A stretch of 64,000 bases of DNA from Micropterix aruncella (Eukaryota > Arthropoda > Insecta > Lepidoptera > Micropterigidae). The DNA is taken from the NCBI GenBank assembly GCA_944548615.1, contig OX155974.1, forward strand, positions 1,426,001 through 1,490,000, given 5' to 3'. Below, one piece after another: positions 22,298-33,126 of the stretch. The translations under genes and the position numbers were made by a program. The notes beneath the pieces are model-generated. The model saw nothing but the letters and a program-made list of their open reading frames with translations. It made no database searches and was not told where the DNA came from. Numbering within the stretch: the stretch's first letter is position 1; every line of letters starts with the position of its first letter.

Positions 22298-22566
22298 CCT
22301 ATAGCATAACTGTTAAACATAATTATGGATATTACACCGCACGAAATGTGTTTAAATTTATTCGGACGAGTATAAGTTGGAGAGGTAGTTTTTAAAGATG
22401 ATTGTTCCTTTCGTATTCCGCTCTAACGCATTGCTCTATCTCGTTCCCTTGAACTCATTTCACGAAGACACGCAATCGGTCCCATTGATGCCGTATCTGT
22501 AAACTCTATATGTACATTCTTACAGAAAAACATCTCTGGACTGCAAAATTTTACGAAAATTCCATA
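22298..22566. other. Right end of duplicated unit 1
   Basis: Nearly identical to 29795-30059, the right end of unit 2. Both run directly into the motif TACTGTCAAATTGC that starts the next unit, so this is a tandem-duplication junction. No gene. Confidence 0.75.
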
Positions 22567-23195
22567 TACTGTCAAATTGCTATTACCTTGGCAGGTAGGC
22601 ATATTTAATATAATATTACCAATTTATTAGACTTAATATCCTTATTTTTAAAAACATTATATTCACATTTTCTCCGCGTCGTAACAGACCCCTCTCCTGC
22701 TCATTATATTATTTCAACTAAGATACAATAAATGATTTATATCCGAAAATAAAGTAAGAAACAAGTAACCACTGTTCGATAAAAACTAGGTTTCTGACTT
22801 ATAATCCATAATAAACACACACACACACACACATCTATCTAGGTAAATTTAAAGGCATTAGAATAATCAATAAATGCATTTGACTGTTCCGTATAAATAA
22901 TATAATAATATAATAAACATACACACTTAAATCTAGGTTATTAAGCAATTAGAATCATATCAGTAAATGCATTTGATTGTTCCATATTGGCTGTTCGTAG
23001 ATAAATAAAATTTCACAAAAAGTAACTGAAAAATAAAATGCATACATACAATAGAATATACTATCTACTTGAGATCGCATTGTTCGATTTCATCTAAAAA
23101 AGTGTTCGTGCTCCACCGATGCACTATGTTCTGCTTGCTTAGAAGACGAAGAGTATTCATCAAAGGTCTACCGCCGACCGTTGCTTTTCGATTGT
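22567..23195. other. Start of duplicated unit 2, 3' flank of zinc-finger gene 2
   Basis: Corresponds to 1-579. (CA)n microsatellite at about 22810-22830. No gene. Confidence 0.75.
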
Positions 23196-24284
23196 TTACT
23201 TAATATCTTTCATTTGGCATTTGGCAGCAGTCATGTGATTTTTATGTTCATTTTTCCGACCAAATGCATGTTTGCATATTGTACAAACAAAGGGCGTAAT
23301 GTTTCGGTGTATTACATTCATATGTCTGATTAAGTTCGACTTTTGTGTGAAAGCTCTGTTACATTCCGCACAACTATACTTCATTCTGAGATGGACTGTG
23401 TTTATATGGACCTTTAAATCTCCAGGCCTTGCAAAACTGCGATTGCATTTGTCGCACGCGAAAGGCTTCAATTTCCGGTGGACAGAATTGACATGTCTAA
23501 TTAAAGTACCACTCTCAAAGAAAGCGCGTTTGCATTCCTTACATTCAAATTCTTTCATTTTTCTATGAACGCCATCGATGTGCAGTTTAAAGCGTGATCG
23601 ATTTGGAAATTCTTTGTTGCATAAATCACACGTGAATACATTCAACTGCCGGTGACTGAAATTTACATGCTGTAGTAAGCAGTTGCGATTATAAAAGACT
23701 TTCTTACACTGCTGACACGCATGCTTTAGTTTGCGATGGATCGATTGTACGTGTGTTTCCAAAGTTTGTCTATATGAAAATGCCCTGTCACACTCGTTAC
23801 ACTTATATTTCTTAAGTTTCCTATGCACTATATCGACATGCTCAATCAGCCTGAATCTACTACTCAATCCATAGTTACATTTGACACACATATATTTATT
23901 CCCATTTGGCTTAACACAGTCTTTGCAAAATAGCACAATTTCATTGTAATGCTTGCATGATCCCATTGGCACGCTTCTGTCTAGATGGCGATCGCAGACA
24001 ACGCATGTGAATTTATCAAATTTTGTTAATGATACTTTGATCTCTTTCATCACGCTTCCTTCGGGTTTTATGAAAGCCACTGCCTCTTCTTCAAATTCCA
24101 GAATATTTGCTTCCATATAAGAAGAATTTGGTTGCTCTTCTTTGTAGCAAATATCGCTTTCTGGTTTCAACGTTTCACTGTATTTATTGTCAGAGCAACT
24201 TGGCATCCTGTCTTCGACATCGGACTCTAATTCTATCTTCACTTTAATGTCTGCATGATTTTCATCATTTTCCTGCCCTTCCAT
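23196..24284 (-). CDS. C2H2 zinc-finger protein, paralogue 2 of 3 (362 aa)
   Basis: Same layout as the genes at 580-1692 and 30924-32036: acidic N-terminus, Cys-rich module (CVVCDRHLDRSVPMGSC), eight fingers, last finger C2HC. It is eight residues shorter because the frame stops after KDIK. It is the most divergent of the three in the fingers. Finger 2 recognition residues are Y-R-Q-T versus R-R-S-S in the others, finger 5 E-S-G-T, finger 6 R-P-G-D, and finger 8 R-K-N-E versus W-K-I-C. The finger scaffolds and linkers stay nearly unchanged. Finger 7 keeps the core Phe that gene 1 lost. The same CACCATGG start is used. Presumed nuclear DNA-binding factor with shifted sequence preference; target unknown. 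Confidence 0.88.
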   Translation of the reverse strand: MEGQENDENHADIKVKIELESDVEDRMPSCSDNKYSETLKPESDICYKEEQPNSSYMEANILEFEEEAVAFIKPEGSVMKEIKVSLTKFDKFTCVVCDRHLDRSVPMGSCKHYNEIVLFCKDCVKPNGNKYMCVKCNYGLSSRFRLIEHVDIVHRKLKKYKCNECDRAFSYRQTLETHVQSIHRKLKHACQQCKKVFYNRNCLLQHVNFSHRQLNVFTCDLCNKEFPNRSRFKLHIDGVHRKMKEFECKECKRAFFESGTLIRHVNSVHRKLKPFACDKCNRSFARPGDLKVHINTVHLRMKYSCAECNRAFTQKSNLIRHMNVIHRNITPFVCTICKHAFGRKNEHKNHMTAAKCQMKDIK

Positions 24285-24442
24285 GGTGAATATTTCTACT
24301 TCTTATTATATATAGAGGTAAAATAAAGCGGAAAACTGCAGAAATTTACACGATCTACACCGTAAATAAATGTCATTATTTTGACGTTTCGTGTTTAGTA
24401 TTGCCACATCTTGGAATATGAAATTCAATATTTATACAAGTT

Positions 24443-24834
24443 GTTTTTACTGCACGTGATTTTTTTAGCGGGTTAATCAGTAAAACAAAATATGCAAAAA
24501 AAAAAAAAAAAAAAAACATTTTTTTTTAATTAACGTTTTGTGTTTTTTTAATAGTGTAAAAAGCTTATGATAACGATGCGATATCTAGCGGTAAGTAAAA
24601 TGTCGCTATTATTGTTTATTTACGATATTTAAACCTACCGCTAGACGGCGCAGCTCACTGAAAATTTTCTCAAACCCTTATCTAACAGTTAATTTCTTAA
24701 AACTTTCAAATTAAAAAAAAAAAACAAAAATCCGTTTTTAAAAAAAAAACCTTCGTTTTTTTCTAGTTTCTTTATCAAAAGTTGCTTACCTCGTTTTACT
24801 GATTAACCCACTAAAAATGCCCGTGCAGTAAAAC
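24443..24834. mobile_element. MITE copy in unit 2 (equivalent of 1851-2238)
   Basis: Same ~43-bp inverted ends and inner palindrome as in unit 1. Its right end is abutted by the hAT-type insertion at 24835. Confidence 0.7.
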
Positions 24835-25064
24835 CAACGGCGGATCCAAGGGGGGGGGGGGTCATTGGGGTCATGCCCCCCCCCCCCCCCTGGGCCTGGG
24901 CTGGGCATACGTCGACCACTGATATTTTTTGTAAAATCTATTGATTGTATTTATTTTTTAAACTATTTGATTTGTATTTATTTTTGTAATTTTGGATCCT
25001 CTCCTGGCTGGACCTCGACTATGTGACCCCCCCCCCCCTGACTCGAAGGCTGGATCCGCCCTTG
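24835..25064. mobile_element. hAT-type MITE, 230 bp
   Basis: Ends CAACGGCGGATCCA and (reverse complement of the right end) CAAGGGCGGATCCA form terminal inverted repeats. The 8-bp duplication AGTAAAAC lies at 24827-24834 and 25065-25072, as expected for hAT transposition. Unit 1 has the empty site at about 2231-2238. Long G and C homopolymers lie just inside both ends. No ORF. The same insertion is in unit 3 at 33519-33753. Confidence 0.85.
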
Positions 25065-25792
25065 AGTAAAACCATCCTGTATATTAGTCGTAGTTTATAT
25101 ATCTATATTAGTTATAGGTTTAATATCTATCTTTTTCATAATGAGTTTGGGAACGTTTTTTTTTATTATTTTCTTTAAGAATTAATAAATAATTATGGTT
25201 ATAATACTTTTATTTTTAACGGTAAGATTCTTATTTTTTTTAATTAAGAATTAAGATTTCATCTCTTTTAATACTCTTTTTATTAATATCGTTATTATAC
25301 TCCCTATAATTATAGGGAGAGTGTCAAGTTACGAGTAATCGTATGTGTTGAAATATTGAAATCGCGTGAGTGTGAATTATTGGTATACCTTAACAAAATC
25401 TATACAAATAAAACAAAGTCGGGTTTGTTAGAACACTTAGAACTCGAGAGCGGCTGCACCGATTTTCATGGTTTTTGATTTGTAGTATTTGTCTCCGTCC
25501 CGAATAGCAGAATAACTATTAAAAACAAAAATTGAAAAGTTGGCGAAAACTTACAGCTATTGGAAAAGTGGCCCTAAAATGCCCGTTCTCTTTGGTAATA
25601 GTACCTAATATTAGTTGTAGTCAGTGAGCCTACTTACCAAAGTAATAGTAATTTTATAGTACAATGTATGTTTTTTTAAATACTCTATATTTTGTAGTCT
25701 AGAAACGTTTTGATATAAGAATGTACATATTTAGGTTTACCAATACAGAATTGATACATTTTTATTAATATTACCAGCGTTTTATTTCATAC
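25065..25792. other. Unit-shared intergenic DNA
   Basis: Matches 2239-2954. Contains the conserved 20-bp palindrome CTCCCTATAATTATAGGGAG near 25301-25321. No gene. Confidence 0.5.
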
Positions 25793-26520
25793 TAGCTGAC
25801 CTCTGCCCACTTCGTTGGGCGGTAAAACTTTTTACCTGTGATGAAATTATGAGTGTGGTTCGGTTAGTACTGAGTGCTATGATTTATTTCCTGACTGCCA
25901 ATAGAATAATATTTTTACTGCATATGAATGTATGTATTTGCATGCCAATTTGACTGTAATACCGTTATTTGTGAGTGTCTTCTTGTGAGTAGACATCTCT
26001 TTAACTATTTATGCAGTAAAAGGGAAATTATATGCAGTAAAAGGGAAAACTATTTTGTTTTAAACACTTGAGACGACAAATTTACTTATTTTGATATGAA
26101 TTCATAATTGTTGATAATATGACCAATAAATATGACCTAACGATTTAAATTATTTTTTTAATATAAAATAGGTACTACTTTTTGTGACTTAAATATATAA
26201 GTTAGACATATGCTGACGCTGACTTTTTTGCAGGCATTATAAATCTCTACAACTTTTCTCTAGAACTTAATCATATATCTCTCATCGTTAATGCAGCGTT
26301 AGTTAGAAACGTTTTCGTTCGACCGCTTATTCTCCGACTTACTTTGCAAATCCGACTACCACGAAAAAGTCTTTTCATTTTTCGGATTAATAATAGCCTA
26401 TGACACTCACAAATAACGTGGCTTTTATTGGTAAAAGAATTTTCAAAATCGGTTCAGTAGATCCAGAGATTACTTCCTACAACGTCACAAACGTTACCTC
26501 TTTATAATATTAGTATTATA
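25793..26520 (+). repeat. Dispersed ACTAGCTGACC repeat, uninterrupted
   Basis: About 728 bp from ACTAGCTGACCTCTGCCCAC to CTCTTTATAATATTAGTA. It shows the sequence GTTAGTACTGAGTGCTATG across the point where unit 1 holds the CR1-like LINE. Non-coding. Confidence 0.65.
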
Positions 26521-26909
26521 GTATTATAGATACCGCTTCACCTAAATTAGCGACATTTTCTGCAAAATATTATGATAGGTGTTAGTGGATTTATTATTAT
26601 TAATATAAATAGTGTTTTTGCATTATTTGGTGTATTTTCATATTAATACGCCATACGCCAACTAATAATTTGAATTTCAGACGGCAGATAAAATGGTTTT
26701 GATCTCGGATAAAAGATGTATTCTTCATTAAAATAAAATTTATAACTTTAATTCCCCTCCACTTCCTCCTATCCCATTCCTAGGCGACTGTATATTTTTA
26801 CGATCTTTAAGTGGAAACTTTTAACTGGCATTGTAGTCTATAAATACAATTCAGATATTTCTCCTGTAATAGCTGTAAGTTTCCTTAATAATAATAAAAT
26901 AAAAAAAAA
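26521..26909. other. Unit-shared intergenic DNA
   Basis: Matches 9121-9440. No gene. Confidence 0.45.
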
Positions 26910-27466
26910 TACGTGTGGCACTCGGGGACTGCCTCGGTAAAGCTATTGCATAGCATTTTTAACAACTTATGCAATTATAATTATTTATTTATTTAATTTT
27001 TTCTGATATCAGATAACTGCGCTCTATCGGAAAACGTTGGAATTATTCCGAATCATTTGCGGCTGCGGAAGCAAATAATTCGAAATAATTTCAACGTCTT
27101 CCGATAGATCGCCGCGCACGAATTTTATTCTATAAAGCAAAAAAAACGGATATTATTCTTTTCTTTGACTATTCGAAAAAATACGTAAATAAAAAGATAG
27201 ATAATTAAATTATCTTTAAAATGGTGCAGGTTTCATAATAATACGTCAGATAGTATTTGCGTAGTAGTCGTTTTTGTGTTCGGTTAGACCTAATTACACA
27301 AATTAATTACACTATGTAATATAAACAAAATCTAAAATATTCAAAGCTAAGAATATTAGGAAAATGTTCTTGTTTAACATATATTTTTTTCTAATCGTAA
27401 ACAGTACTCGTTTAGACGTAATTATCAGTTTAAAATTTTCGTTAAGAAATTTCTTCATTCGGTCGC
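26910..27466. mobile_element. Palindrome-centred MITE, copy C (inverted, one end missing)
   Basis: Starts TACGTGTGGCACTCGG, has the central CTATCGGAAAACG / CGTCTTCCGATAG hairpin, and breaks off at TTCATTCGGTCGCAGTG before the AAGCTATTGC end. It then joins the block that unit 1 has at 11458, so the end was lost at a deletion junction. Confidence 0.65.
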
Positions 27467-28436
27467 AGTGCAAACGAAAATAGGCCTCCGTCTATGGCGC
27501 TCCGCTGCACTTTCGTGTGGCAAGTTCATTGCGCGTTTGGTCGCACGCCAACGCGGTCGTGTCAGGCCCTGCGTCGTTTTTTATAGCTCCAGAGCGAGAT
27601 GGCAACAGGCAGTAGGGCTTCTCAAGTGGCAGCCCAGCGATATTTTTTAATTCTTTGTTATAAATACCAGTTTTTAGTACCAAGAGGGCTCGGCTGGTTG
27701 ACCGTACACAAATTAACTGCAATGACATTCGGGGTGAGTATTGATTAACAGGCATCCTTGAAGGGGGCTATTCTGTACGAGCAGATAAGCAACTTTTGAT
27801 TGAAAAATTGAGGGTAAAAAAAAAATATTTGAAAAAACAAAACTTTTTTTGAAAAATAGTATAAAAGGCTCTAAGCACGATGCGCTATCTAGCGGTAAGT
27901 AGAATATCGCTAATATCGTTTGTAAGCGACATTTTACCTACCAATAGATGGCGCAACGCGCTCAAAATGTTTTTTAACAGTCAAGTTCTTCAAATTTGTA
28001 AATAAAAAAAAAACACAAAAATCAACATTTATTGGGCTCAAATTTGGGCTGTTAACTTTGATAATAAAGTACTTGGAGTAGCTCCGCCGCGCGCGTCGTC
28101 AGATAGTTCTTAACAGTCCTTGATATGTGGCACTCAGCCCCATCATGCAGGGAAATAAAACAACGATGAACATCCATGTGAAGTTCCAACTTGTAACAAT
28201 TTAAGGTACCGACGTCCATTTATAGTAATTTTAGACGACATGAAATAATAGCAACAGCCAGTACCAGACACGGACATTGCACCACATATCAGCTGGCTTG
28301 GAGGACGTTTCACAGTTGGTTGTATTTATATTTGCTCAACTCTTTTGCCCATCGGGAAGATATTACTTGTAACACATTCAGGTAGATACTTGCTAGATAC
28401 TGTCTAATTCTTATGTTTTCGGACGAACATCAGTTT
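27467..28436. repeat. Unit-shared block without the 664-bp retroposon and 197-bp foldback
   Basis: Equals 11458-11603 plus 12290-13340 of unit 1. It preserves the uninserted sites of two elements present in unit 1 (at about 27600 and 28180). A relative of the 390-bp MITE lies at about 27775-28075. No gene. Confidence 0.6.
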
Positions 28437-28650
28437 TTTAAAAGGGATCCGAACTTCGTCGGAATTAATGTTACAATAAGCTACCCTCTACTATCAAAAA
28501 AATATGCCGCGAAAGAAAAATGCCCCAATTTAAAAATAAACTCAAACTATATCTCATTAAAAGAAAATTGTATGACATTAACGATCTCTAAATACTGTAT
28601 GCATCTCGACTATATCTCTTTCTGTAATAGGTTTTTAATCAATTTTCCCT
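28437..28650 (+). pseudogene. Short LINE C-terminal remnant (plus)
   Basis: Reads FKRDPNFVGINVTIS, LLSKKYAAKEKCPNLKINSN and YISLKENC, the extreme C-terminus of a CR1-like reverse transcriptase related to the minus-strand fragment at 17990-18240. Joined directly to the unit block at its left. Confidence 0.6.
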
Positions 28651-28794
28651 TTGATTGCATCGGCAGCTGAGCTAGGTTTTTTATGATCGATTTAACGCAT
28701 TATAAAACGCATTATTATAGAGATGGAAGGGTGAGGATTTTAAGCCTTCTGAAATGACCACGGCATGATTCTACATAACCATTCTTCATTTATG

Positions 28795-29110
28795 ATAGCA
28801 ACTTCCAAGTTCCACCATGACATGGCTGATGTGCCCTGGGCTGGCCTCCGAAGAGGGAACTCCTCCACGGTCAACAGCAGAGACCCAAAATGTTGTGTAA
28901 GCATTCAATATTATGATAGCAGCTTCCAAGTTCCACCATGACATGGCTGATGTACCCTGGGTTTGCTCCCGATGAGGGAGCTCCTCAACGGTCAACCACA
29001 GAGACCAAAATTTTTGTGTACGCATTCAATTATAATAGCAACTTCCAAGTTTCACCATGACATGGCTGTTGTACCCTGGCTGGTGTAGCTGGTGTACCCT
29101 GGGTTAATAC
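28795..29110. repeat. Three tandem ~120-bp repeats (unit 2 copy)
   Basis: Near-identical to 18350-18680. Units start near ATGATAGCAACTTCCAAG. Non-coding. Confidence 0.65.
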
Positions 29111-30059
29111 CCTCAAAAACGTCTTGAAATTGTTGAAGCGGAGCGAAAGGGTTGTCAAGATTAACGGAAAACACATCTAGCGTAGAAGTAACAACAAAGT
29201 ACTTAATTCTCTAATTTTTAATTCCTTGCAGTAGTCAGGTTGCTAAGTTATTACGTTGAAGCGTTGAAATGTTTCTACGAAACCACCAACTATGATAATG
29301 ATGACCATCCAAGTAGATGTTGATCCAAATAGATGACCGTCGATGACCATCCAAGTAGATATTAGACGACGAAACAAAGCCCGTAATATAAGGGAATGTC
29401 AACTTACCGAAACTGTTCATTAATAGGTACCCTCAAAGCGTCTTGAAATTTATGAAACGGAAAGAAAGATATATCCTAGGTATAACTCATTTTATCTGCC
29501 GTTTTAAACTCCATTCGTTGAACTGAGCGGAAGCCAAAATTCGAATTATTAGCTGGCAAGATTTTGATATGAAATTAAACCACGGAATAGTAGCAAAAGT
29601 TACATTTAATATTAATAATAACATCAATTATTCCACTAATAACTACTATAACATATTGCAGAAATTACCACCTTTTGTAATTAAGGGGTAAGTAGAATAA
29701 AACACTAATAATATTGAACCGAACGACATAATATTAAAACACTACGGATCTTATAACTATAACTTATAACCATTAAACTTATCCAGCATAACTGTTAAAC
29801 ATAATTATGGATATTACACCGCACGAAATGTGTTTAAATTTATTCGGACGAGTATAAGTTCGAGAGGTAGTTTTTATAGATGATTGTTCGTTTCGTATTC
29901 CGCTCTAACGCATTGCTCTATCTCGTTCGCTTGAACTCATTTCAGTTTTAGTTCACGAAGAAACGCAATCGGTCCCATTGATGCCGTATCTGTAAACTCT
30001 ACATGTACATTCTTACAGAAAAACATCTCTGGACTGCAAAATTTTACGAAAATTCCATA
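29111..30059. other. Right end of duplicated unit 2
   Basis: Equals 18681-19298 plus 22298-22566 with no LINE in between, and so gives the empty site for the LINE at 19306-22290. Ends at the unit junction 30060. No gene. Confidence 0.65.
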
Positions 30060-30344
30060 TACTGTCAAATTGCTATTACTTTGGCAGGTAGGCATATTTA
30101 ATATATTATTACCAATTTATTAGACTTAATATCCTTATTTTTAAAAACATTATATTTACATTTTCTCCGCGTCGCAACAAACCCCTCTCCTGCTCATTAT
30201 ATTAATTCAACTAAGATACAATAAATGATTTATATCCGAAAATAAAGTAAGAAACAAGTAACCACTGTTCGATAAAAACTAGGTTTCTGACTTACAATCC
30301 ATAATAAACACACTCACTTAAATCTACGTAAATTCCATAGAATA
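30060..30344. repeat. Truncated unit start (285 bp) before unit 3
   Basis: A partial copy of the unit start like 22567-22820. It breaks off after AATAAACACACTCACTTAAA and is followed at 30345 by a second, complete unit start. It marks a further, mostly deleted duplication. Confidence 0.7.
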
Positions 30345-30923
30345 TACTGTCAAATTGCTATTACCTTGGTAAGTAGGAATATTTAATACAATGTTACCAA
30401 TTTATTAGACTTAATATCCTTATTTTTAAAAATATTATATTCACAAACCCTTCTCCTGCTCTTATATTATTTCAACTAAGATACAGTAAATGATTTATAT
30501 CCGAAAATAAAATAAGAAACAAGTAACCACTGTTCGATAAAAACTAGGTTTCTGACTTATAATCCATAAAAAACGCACACACACACACATCTATCTAGGT
30601 AAATTTAAAGGCATTAGAATTATCAATAAATGCATTTGACTGTTTCGTATAAATAATATAATAATCTAATAAACATACACACTTAAATCTAGGTTTTTAA
30701 GCAATTAGAATCATATCAGTAAATGCATTTGATTGTTTTATATTGGCTGTTCGTAGATAAATAAAATTTCACAAAAAGTAACTGAAAAATAAAATGCATA
30801 CATACAATAGAATATACTACCTACTGGAGATCGCATTGTTCGAATTCATCTAAAAAAGTGTTCGTGCTCCACCGATGCACTATGTTCTGCTTGCTTAGAA
30901 GACAAAGATTACTCATCAAAGGT
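30345..30923. other. Start of duplicated unit 3, 3' flank of zinc-finger gene 3
   Basis: Corresponds to 1-579, and is closer to unit 1 than to unit 2 (shared TTGGTAAGTAGG and the AAAAAACGCACACACAC run). No gene. Confidence 0.7.
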
Positions 30924-32036
30924 CTACCGCCGTCCGTTGCTTTTCGATTGTTTAATATCTTTCAATTGGCATTTGGCAGCAGTCATGTGATTTTTAAGAC
31001 AAATTTTCCAACCAAATGCATGCTTGCATCTTGTACAAACAAAGGGCTTGATTTTTCGGTGTATTACATTCATATGTCTGATTAACTGCGACTTTTGGGT
31101 GAAAGTTCTGTTACATTCCGCACAACTATACTTCATTCTGAGATGGACTGAGTTTATATGGACCTTTAACTCTCCTCGCGATGCAAAACTGCGATTGCAT
31201 TTGTCGCACGCAAAAGGCTTCAATTTCCGGTGGACAGAATTGACATGATGAATTAAATGACCACTCCTAAAGAAAGCGCTTTTGCATTCCTTACATTCAA
31301 ATTCCTTCATTTTTCTATGAACGCCATCGATGTGCCGTTTAAAGCGTGTTTTATTTGGAAATTCTTTGTTGCATAAATCACACGTAAATACATTCAACTG
31401 CCGGTGAGTGAAATTTACATGCTGTAGTAATTGGTTGCGACCAGAAAAGACTTTCTTACACTGCTGACACGCATGCTTTAGTTTGCGATGGATCGATTGG
31501 ACGTGTATTTTCAAACTGCTTCTACGTGAAAATGCCCTGTCACACTGTTCACACGTAAATTTCTTAAACTTCCTATGTACTATATCAACATGCTCAATTA
31601 GAATAAATCTACTACTTGATTCATATCTACATTTGACACAAATATATTTCTTAACATTTGGCCTAATACAATCTTTGCAAAATAGCACAATTTCTTTGTT
31701 ATGCCTACATGCTCCCATTGGCACGCTTCTGTCTAGATGGCGATCGCAGACAACGCATGTGAATTTATCAAATTTCGTTAACAATACTTTGATCTCTTTC
31801 ATCACGCTTCCTTCGGGTTTTATGAAAGCCACTGCCTCTTCTTCAAATTCCATTATATTTGCTTCCATATAAGAAGAGTTTGGTTGTTCCTCTTTGAAGC
31901 AAATATCGCTTTCTGGTTTCAACGTGTCACTGTATTTATTGTCAGAACAACTTGGCATCCTGTCTTCGACATCGGACTCTAATTCTATCTTCACATTAAT
32001 GTCTGCATGATTTTCATCATTTTCTTGCCTTTCCAT
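30924..32036 (-). CDS. C2H2 zinc-finger protein, paralogue 3 of 3 (370 aa)
   Basis: Same 370-residue plan as the gene at 580-1692, with a virtually identical N-terminal 90 residues, Cys-rich module (C94 to C123) and eight fingers, the last C2HC. Against paralogue 1 the changes concentrate on recognition helices: finger 3 G-R-N-Q versus N-R-N-C, finger 5 R-S-G-H versus R-S-G-D, finger 6 S-R-G-E versus L-R-A-Y, finger 7 Q-K-S-Q versus Q-K-S-H. Fingers 2 and 8 equal paralogue 1, while finger 6-7 surroundings (KYSCAECNR, HMNVIH) resemble paralogue 2, so the gene looks mosaic. All zinc ligands are present and the frame is open. The start has the same Kozak context. Function is inferred only: nuclear DNA binding. 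Confidence 0.88.
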   Translation of the reverse strand: MERQENDENHADINVKIELESDVEDRMPSCSDNKYSDTLKPESDICFKEEQPNSSYMEANIMEFEEEAVAFIKPEGSVMKEIKVLLTKFDKFTCVVCDRHLDRSVPMGACRHNKEIVLFCKDCIRPNVKKYICVKCRYESSSRFILIEHVDIVHRKFKKFTCEQCDRAFSRRSSLKIHVQSIHRKLKHACQQCKKVFSGRNQLLQHVNFTHRQLNVFTCDLCNKEFPNKTRFKRHIDGVHRKMKEFECKECKSAFFRSGHLIHHVNSVHRKLKPFACDKCNRSFASRGELKVHINSVHLRMKYSCAECNRTFTQKSQLIRHMNVIHRKIKPFVCTRCKHAFGWKICLKNHMTAAKCQLKDIKQSKSNGRR

Positions 32037-32135
32037 GGTGAATATTTCTACTTCCTTTTATATATAGAGGTAATATAAAGCGGAAAACTGCTGAAATGTA
32101 CACGATCTACACCGTAAATAAATGTCATTATTTTG

Positions 32136-33060
32136 GGTCCCATCAAACTTGCAGAAGGCAGATTTGCAGACGGCAATCTTGCAGACGGCATTCTTGCAGG
32201 CGGCAGTTTTGCAGAAGGCAATCTTGCAGAAGGCAGTTTTGCAAATGTCAAACTGACGTTTCGAGGGTCGGCATTTTTGCAGACGGCATTTTTGCAGAAA
32301 ATGAAGTTAGAAGCAAAACATCGTATTTAAAATTTAGTGTTACCAGAGTAGAAATCGACAAAAGCCGCGTTTTCATATGTCAGGGTAGGGAAGAAACCAG
32401 TCCACTTCTTTGAGTGTCCTCTCCATCGCGGATCTCAGCAATCAACTTTCGATTTTAGGGAAAGAAAACCCTAACCTAACCTAACCTAACAGAAAAACTT
32501 AAAACATTTTTTTTAATGTTTAGTTTGATGTACTGAATCATCCACTACAAGGATGCCGGTAATTAATGTCACTTCGATTTTAGGGAAAGAAAAACCTAAC
32601 CTAACCTAACCTAACAGAAAAACTTAAAACATTTGTACAGCTAATCCTTGTAGTGGATGTACTGAATCATCCACTACAAGGATGCCGGTAATTAAATGTG
32701 GAGAGGTAAAAATATTCACCACTTTAATTTACCATGATAATTTGCTACTTATTTTTCTAAATTTAAAATTAATAACATATGACCGCTTTACTGCTTTATT
32801 TTTGGTTTGTAAAATAATATAAAATTATTTTATTCATGTAATCATGTCCTAATGCGCCATTCTCAAACGTTGCTAACTTCGGGTTTGTATGCAAGTTTGC
32901 TTTCTGCAAGAATGCCGTCTGCAAAAATGCCGCCTGCAAGGTTGCCGCCTGCAAGGTTGCCGCCTGCAAGGTTGCCTCCTGCAAATCTGCCCTCAACAGA
33001 TTTGGAACTGTCAAAAGTGACATTTGTGCAAGACTGCCGCATGCAAAACTGGCGCCCCCT
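32136..33060. mobile_element. Foldback (FB/MULE-like) element built of 15-bp repeats, 925 bp
   Basis: Flanked by the 9-bp duplication ATTATTTTG (32127-32135 and 33061-33069). Units 1 and 2 hold the uninserted site. Both ends are arrays of a 15-bp unit like CTTGCAGACGGCAAT, inverted relative to each other (about 32148-32250, and about 32890-33050 on the other strand). The centre holds two (CCTAA)4 arrays in a ~127-bp direct duplication and a GTAGTGGAT / ATCCACTAC hairpin. Long ends of short repeats with a 9-bp duplication recall Drosophila FB elements. In one frame on each end the repeat reads as pentapeptides such as LADGN, but no full protein is encoded. Confidence 0.75.
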
Positions 33061-33126
33061 ATTATTTTGACGATTCGTGTTTAGTATTGCCACATCTTGG
33101 AATATGAAATTCAATATTTATACAAG

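Noticed and set aside
32133..32330. Open frame on the plus strand as a real pentapeptide-repeat protein
   Set aside because: It is 65 codons long, lies in the inverted end of a foldback element, and the same array is open on the other strand and at the other end. Repeat length of 15 explains the openness.
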